Positions 60,381 through 64,000 of a stretch of 64,000 bases of DNA are shown here, in pieces. The position numbers and the translations under genes are program-made. Origin of the DNA: Bacteroidota bacterium (GTDB taxonomy: Bacteria; Bacteroidota; Bacteroidia; CAIKAF01). Location of the stretch: positions 20,385-84,384 of the forward strand of contig JAEZEQ010000017.1 in assembly GCA_023432985.1 (NCBI GenBank), in the 5' to 3' direction. Within the stretch, counting starts at the first letter, position 1. Each line of letters opens with the position of its first letter. The notes under the pieces are model-generated. The model was not told the origin of the DNA and did not search any database. It was given only the letters and a program-made list of their open reading frames with translations.

Positions 60381-61373
60381 GTGACGGAAGACAAAAACAT
60401 AGAACGTATAGAAGCCTTGCTACGCAAGCATAGCACGCAAAAATTAAATGCGGAGGAGCTTGCTTTTTTAGCAGAAATGGGCATAGAGGCCGAGCAGCTC
60501 GATCTCCTATCGCGTGCTATAGGAGTGGAGGATGTTCATGTTTTCAAGGATTCTGATTTAGTAAAAGAAAAGGTACTTTCCCATTTTAGTGCAGATTTGG
60601 GGGGAGTACAATCGGAAAAAATGCCGATTAAAAAAGCGTTCAATCCCACTATTTGGCTTCAATATGCGGCCATATTGATTCTTTCTGCTATGAGCATTAC
60701 GGTTGGCTATATTTTATTACAGAAGAAAGAAGTAGTACAGGAACCATTGGCCATAGTTCAAGAAAATCAGAGTTCGCCTACACCGATAGAAGAATCGATT
60801 CCCGAGGGGGACATAAAAGAGCCGGAAAAGAAGCCTGCGAATTTGCAAAGCCCTCCTCCACCGCCTCCCGTGAATGTACCTTCGGGCAAAATATTGGATG
60901 AAGCAAATGAGATCATTGATATTTCAGAAGAAGATGCCGAGGTTTCCACTAATAATATGGATGCATTTAAAGAAGAAGTAAGCGGCGGTGTGGAGTTGGA
61001 AAGCAATACCATAGTGCGCGCGCAAGAAAGCGGAGCAGTGGCAGATAAAAAAGAAAAAGAATCTCCCCAAGCTATGGCTAAGAGCAGCGGGGAAATTGGG
61101 CCATATCCGGGGGGACAAGCCCAATTAAAGATTGATTTAAAAGAGAAAATTCAGAATATACAAGACATACCGGAGACATCATACGTTACCGTAAAAGTAT
61201 TTCCGAACGGAAAGGGTCAATTAAACCAAATACAAATTTTAAAGACCAATCATTCCGGATTTGCCGAAGCTATAGTAAGTGCATTAAAAAAGCTGAACAA
61301 TTGGCAAAAGGGGAATACACAAAGCCAGACCTATATGTTTTTCATGGCGGATTTTAGGGCTGAAAAAAATTAG
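60381..61373 (+). CDS. membrane-anchored anti-sigma-like protein with TonB-like C-terminus
   Basis: A 330-residue protein starting at GTG. Residues 1-90 are a polar cytoplasmic part with a helical start (RIEALLRKHSTQKLNAEELA) like small anti-sigma domains; residues 91-113 are one membrane helix; 114-240 are a Pro/Glu-rich periplasmic linker with a run of six prolines at 158-163. The last 80 residues resemble TonB C-terminal domains (VTVKVFPNGKGQLNQIQILK, FAEAIVSALKKLNNWQKG). The position behind an ECF sigma gene suggests a trans-envelope signal relay. Its stop overlaps that of the convergent lyase gene. Confidence 0.75.
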   Translation: MTEDKNIERIEALLRKHSTQKLNAEELAFLAEMGIEAEQLDLLSRAIGVEDVHVFKDSDLVKEKVLSHFSADLGGVQSEKMPIKKAFNPTIWLQYAAILILSAMSITVGYILLQKKEVVQEPLAIVQENQSSPTPIEESIPEGDIKEPEKKPANLQSPPPPPPVNVPSGKILDEANEIIDISEEDAEVSTNNMDAFKEEVSGGVELESNTIVRAQESGAVADKKEKESPQAMAKSSGEIGPYPGGQAQLKIDLKEKIQNIQDIPETSYVTVKVFPNGKGQLNQIQILKTNHSGFAEAIVSALKKLNNWQKGNTQSQTYMFFMADFRAEKN

Positions 61374-62794
61374 GGTTTACTGTAGAGTCCGGCATAAAAG
61401 ACTTGCAAAACTTCGGCGCGAACCACACCCGGCAGGGCATTTAAAACACGGTTTACCGTTGCCATACGTTCGGGCAAAGCGTGCAAGTTAAGTCCCAATC
61501 TTTGCATAATGCTCATCAGACTTTCGGACGAAAATCCTTGTGCAGTTTCTTCGGCCACTACCTTTTCCACATCCGGAAAACTTCCATTTTTCACTTTTTG
61601 TATACAAGATTTGAGGTCGGCAATAAAGATTTCTTCTATGCCTATATGCGATCTATTTATGGTAAGGTGAATATTTGCGGGTGCTATGGCCGATTTCAGT
61701 TGTAACTGCACTTTCCAACCGAGGGCATCCAGTTCGTCATTTAATTCGAAAATATTCACCGTATCATCACAGATAAAATCAATCAAACTTGAATCGGGAT
61801 TACTGAGGATAGATAATTCGGGAATAGAAATAATGCCTTGTTTAATTTGCTCGACACATTGCATGGTTTCCTTTGCGAGTCGGGCATACCCATCTTTGCC
61901 GTAGTAGTTCAGTACTGCCCAAGCGCCTGCAGTAGGGCCTCCGGACTTACTACTGAGCATAGTAGGGTTTACTATACTATATCCGGTCCAATCGCTGCAA
62001 ACAAAATATTGATATTTTCTATGGGCATGATTTCTGTGCATAAGTACGCTACATCCTTTAGCGGCATAGCCGTATTTATGCAGATCGAGCGAAATTGAGG
62101 TCACCCCCGGCACAGAGAAATCCCATGGGCTCACTTTCATGCCGGCGCAGCGCATACCGGCGAGCATGATACCGCCTATACATGAATCGACATGAAATGG
62201 GATATCAAACTCCAGTGCCAGTTTACCAATTTCTTCAATGGGGTCAATAACGCCAAAGGCATACGATGGGGCCGAGGCCACGAGGAGTATGGTATTGGGA
62301 TTAATGGCATTTCGAATGGCGTCCACATCAGCGCGCATATCTGCACGCACAGGCACGGTGATGGGTTTTACATTAAAATAGCTGCATGCTTTATAAAAAG
62401 AGGAGTGAACGGTATAGGGTAAAATAATTTCGGGTTGCGTGATGCCTTTTTCCGTTTTAGCGCGGTCACGGGCGGTTTTCACGCTGAGCAGCAAACTTTC
62501 GGTCCCACCGGTAGTAAGATGACCGACCGTTTGATCGTCGCCTTGAAGCATATCGCGTAAAAAGTCCATAATATCATTTTCCATTTGCAAGAGCGAGGGA
62601 AATGCGGTTGGGTCTATTCCGTTTTCACTTAAAAACTCGCTATAGGCTTTTTTTACAAGCTCCTCAACCTCAGGCTCGGCAGGATAAACATAAGAAAACA
62701 ATCGTCCGCTCCGCCATGCAACATCATGCGTTTTCAATTGCGTTATTTCATCTAAGATTTGGGGAATGGGTTTACCTGAAGTTAGAATAGACAT
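61370..62794 (-). CDS. PLP-dependent lyase, sphingosine-1-phosphate-lyase-like
   Basis: A pyridoxal-phosphate enzyme of 474 residues in the group II decarboxylase/DPL1 superfamily. Features are HLTTGGTESLLLSVKTARDR for phosphate binding, HSSFYKACSYFNV, FHVDSCIGGIMLAG with the PLP-contacting Asp, and the Schiff-base lysine in SLDLHKYGYAAKG. The C-terminal half resembles sphingosine-1-phosphate lyase more than glutamate decarboxylase. Many Bacteroidota make sphingolipids, so a role in their breakdown is plausible but not shown; a decarboxylase acting on an amino acid is the alternative. Confidence 0.8.
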   Translation of the reverse strand: MSILTSGKPIPQILDEITQLKTHDVAWRSGRLFSYVYPAEPEVEELVKKAYSEFLSENGIDPTAFPSLLQMENDIMDFLRDMLQGDDQTVGHLTTGGTESLLLSVKTARDRAKTEKGITQPEIILPYTVHSSFYKACSYFNVKPITVPVRADMRADVDAIRNAINPNTILLVASAPSYAFGVIDPIEEIGKLALEFDIPFHVDSCIGGIMLAGMRCAGMKVSPWDFSVPGVTSISLDLHKYGYAAKGCSVLMHRNHAHRKYQYFVCSDWTGYSIVNPTMLSSKSGGPTAGAWAVLNYYGKDGYARLAKETMQCVEQIKQGIISIPELSILSNPDSSLIDFICDDTVNIFELNDELDALGWKVQLQLKSAIAPANIHLTINRSHIGIEEIFIADLKSCIQKVKNGSFPDVEKVVAEETAQGFSSESLMSIMQRLGLNLHALPERMATVNRVLNALPGVVRAEVLQVFYAGLYSKP

Positions 62795-63047
62795 GGAAAA
62801 TATAGTATTGGTTCATTAAAATTCGGACTTAAAGGTAGGAAAAACGAGGGGATAAAACAATAAAACTTATAAGGTTTAACATTTTTTCATCCACATAACT
62901 TTCTCAATAACGAATAATAAATCAATATTTTACATGAAAATAAAATAGCAAACTTTTTGAGCAAATGATTTTGGGTAAAGAAAATAACAAGAAGAAATTG
63001 AGATCTTTTTTCCATTTTATATAGACAAAAATTCCAACCCAAACTCT
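62795..63047. other. AT-rich intergenic segment before repeat cluster
   Basis: Contains the lyase promoter at its left end. No ORF of note, RNA gene or repeat seen in the remainder. Confidence 0.6.
62830..62860 (-). promoter_or_regulatory. promoter of PLP lyase gene
   Basis: On the minus strand TTG (complement of 62858-62860) and TACCTTTA (complement of 62830-62837, one mismatch) are 20 bp apart, 35 nt before the ATG at 62794. Confidence 0.5.
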
Positions 63048-63173
63048 GTAAAAATCAATTATGCAAAGCAGTTCGAGGCGGAGCTAAATTTGGGCAAAGG
63101 AGCGTACGAATAGTATGTGACTGCGCACAAATTTTGATCCAACGAAGAAATGCGCAGCAGAAATGATTTTTAC
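63048..63173. repeat. palindromic repeat copy R1 (126 bp)
   Basis: Full copy with near-perfect inverted ends (GTAAAAATCAATT at the left, AAATGATTTTTAC at the right, one mismatch). The centre is CGTAC-gaata-GTATG. The two halves align as imperfect inverted arms of about 60 bp, including AAATTTG against CAAATTT and TGCAAAGCA against TGCTGCGCA. It is followed without a gap by copy R2. Confidence 0.9.
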
Positions 63174-63248
63174 GAGGGAGCGTACTAAAGGTACGTGACT
63201 GCGAACAAATTTTGTTCCAACGAAGAAATGCGCAGCAGAAAAAATTTA
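63174..63248. repeat. palindromic repeat copy R2 (5'-truncated, about 75 bp)
   Basis: Starts directly at the end of R1 at the position corresponding to GGGAGCGTAC of the unit, so it lacks the left arm. The centre is CGTAC-taaag-GTACG; the right arm ends in GCGCAGCAGAAA without the terminal ATGATTTTTAC. It contains a near-palindrome GAACAAATTTTGTTC not seen in the other copies. Confidence 0.8.
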
Positions 63249-63261
63249 AGAGGAGAAAGGT

Positions 63262-63388
63262 GTTAAAATCATTTATGCAAAGCAGTTCGAGGCGGAGCTA
63301 AATTTGGGCAAAGGAGCGTACGAATAGTACGTGACTGCGCACAAATTTTGATCCAACGAAGAAATGCGCAGCAGAAATCATTTTAAAC
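63262..63388. repeat. palindromic repeat copy R3 (127 bp)
   Basis: Full copy in the same orientation as R1. Ends are GTTAAAATCATTT and AAATCATTTTAAAC, inverted with mismatches. The centre is CGTAC-gaata-GTACG, fully paired. The inner sequence is nearly identical to R1. Confidence 0.9.
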
Positions 63389-63641
63389 AAAAATCAAGCG
63401 CTGCGGAAGTTTCGTCTACCCCAAAGCGTACCATTTCCTAAAAGGAAATAAACTCGTAAACTCAAACACATTTCCTTTCTTAACGGAAATGGCACGCATG
63501 GGGCCCCAGCCAAAATCTTCCTAGGCGCGAGGGGTATACTGCACACAGTTTGGTTTCACTCGCCTTACTTTGAGTACATATATATTGCACAAAAAAATGG
63601 GATAATTTTCCCATCTTTTCCACAAATCCCATTCAAATTCG
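63389..63641. other. spacer between R3 and R4 with nested inverted repeats
   Basis: No ORF. GCGTACCATTTCC (63426-63438) pairs with GGAAATGGCACGC (63485-63497), 12 of 13 positions. Inside this, ATTTCCT/AGGAAAT (63433-63449, loop aaa) and CATTTCC/GGAAATG (63469-63491, 9-nt loop) form two local hairpins that use the same bases and exclude the long stem. A GGGGCCCC palindrome follows at 63500-63507. Confidence 0.6.
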
Positions 63642-63767
63642 GTAAAAATCATTTATGCAAAGCAGTTCGAGGCGGAGCTAAATTTGGGCAAAGGAGCATA
63701 CGAATGGTATGTGACTGCGCAAAAATTTAGATCCAACGAAGAAATGCGCAGCAGAAATGATTTTTAC
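63642..63767. repeat. palindromic repeat copy R4 (126 bp)
   Basis: Full copy with perfect 13-bp inverted ends, GTAAAAATCATTT and AAATGATTTTTAC. The centre is CATAC-gaatg-GTATG, both sides changed from the other copies so that pairing is kept. It ends 1 bp before the stop codon of the minus-strand NFU gene, so on that strand it is the immediate 3' untranslated region. Confidence 0.92.
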
Positions 63768-63768
63768 T

Positions 63769-64000
63769 TTAGTCGACTTCGACAACCTCCTTAATCTGCG
63801 GAATAACCCTTCGAATCGTCTCCAGCACCCCCGCCTTCATCGTCATAGGCTTCATACTGCATGCCCGACAAGTGCCGTGTAATTTCACTTTCACCACATA
63901 ATCAGGGGTTACTTCCACGACTGTAATATCGCCTCCGTCATTTTGTAAAAAAGGCCTTATTTCTTCCAAAGCCGATTCGACAGATTGATATATTTCTATT
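63769..64000 (-). CDS. NifU C-terminal (NFU) domain Fe-S carrier protein, 5'-truncated
   Basis: The visible 76 codons run to the right edge of the window in an open frame, so the start is outside or at an uncertain alternative codon. It is an NFU scaffold/carrier domain for iron-sulfur clusters: EEIRPFLQNDGGDITVVEVT, then the cluster-binding C-x-x-C in HGTCRACSMKPMTMKAGVLE, and IRRVIPQIKEVVEVD at the end. An in-frame TTG at 63969 is probably internal. Full NFU-only proteins in this phylum are about 80 residues or longer with an N-terminal domain. Confidence 0.92.
   Translation of the reverse strand, partial: IEIYQSVESALEEIRPFLQNDGGDITVVEVTPDYVVKVKLHGTCRACSMKPMTMKAGVLETIRRVIPQIKEVVEVD

Noticed and set aside
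63048..63767. CRISPR array
   Set aside because: The repeats are about 126 bp, palindromic over their full length and not evenly spaced by unique spacers; no cas genes.

Overview
This is an ordinary chromosomal window from a member of the phylum Bacteroidota; class or genus cannot be fixed from the sequence alone. The evidence is the moderately AT-rich DNA, promoters of the TTTG-N19/20-TAnnTTTG type, A-rich start regions without Shine-Dalgarno sites, type IX secretion (T9SS) sorting domains of both kind A and kind B, a T9SS plug protein (DUF5103), the lipoprotein Omp85 protein TamL, a short primary sigma factor, a DUF3098 protein and a carboxypeptidase-regulatory-like TonB-dependent receptor.

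Layout. 1-7.7 kb: 3' end of fmt, then HU, EF-P and an LpxD-type acyltransferase, followed on the minus strand by small envelope proteins and tamL, then a SpoU rRNA methyltransferase. 7.8-15.7 kb: an ECF sigma factor with a small trailing ORF, a secreted protein plus a large PKD/T9SS-B surface protein, a SCO1-like copper chaperone with a Met-rich lipoprotein, a methyltransferase, an ABC ATPase and a PBP4-type DacB. 15.9-18.8 kb: fbaB-accD-mdh. 19-23 kb: a tight operon ftsX-DUF3098-uppP-xth-lipoprotein-metF, meeting ribD tail to tail. 24-35.9 kb: prmC, tRNA-Arg(ACG), clpS, a LYS1-like dehydrogenase, a helical-repeat protein, a sugar nucleotidyltransferase and aconitase, then a minus-strand lipase / penicillin-acylase / membrane-protein cluster. 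36.2-48 kb: pit, rpoD, mltG, a TonB receptor, a PF10136 membrane protein, a holin-like protein, pruA, apaG and the T9SS plug gene. 48.1-54.2 kb: complete nqrABCDEF operon for the Na+-translocating NADH:quinone reductase. 54.2-62.8 kb: lpd, a T9SS-A secreted protein, a glycosyltransferase, a PrsW-like protease, a second ECF sigma factor with a TonB-like trans-envelope partner, and a sphingosine-phosphate-lyase-like PLP enzyme. 62.8-64 kb: about 1 kb without genes carrying a cluster of palindromic repeats, ending at an NFU Fe-S gene that runs out of the window.

The genes are mainly housekeeping: central carbon metabolism (FbaB, Mdh, AcnA, Lpd), sodium-motive respiration (NQR), peptidoglycan and envelope assembly (FtsX, UppP, DacB, MltG, TamL, LpxD) and one-carbon and riboflavin metabolism. 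No phage, insertion sequence, CRISPR array or toxin-antitoxin system was seen.

The most unusual parts are non-coding. The first is the cluster of about 126-bp imperfect palindromes at 63048-63767, in which both sides of the central stem change together between copies. The second is a set of six genes whose TAnnTTTG-type box ends exactly 4 nt before the start codon, which predicts leaderless transcripts. Also notable are an EF-P with Arg instead of Lys at the loop tip and an ECF partner protein that combines a membrane-anchored cytoplasmic end with a TonB-like C-terminus.
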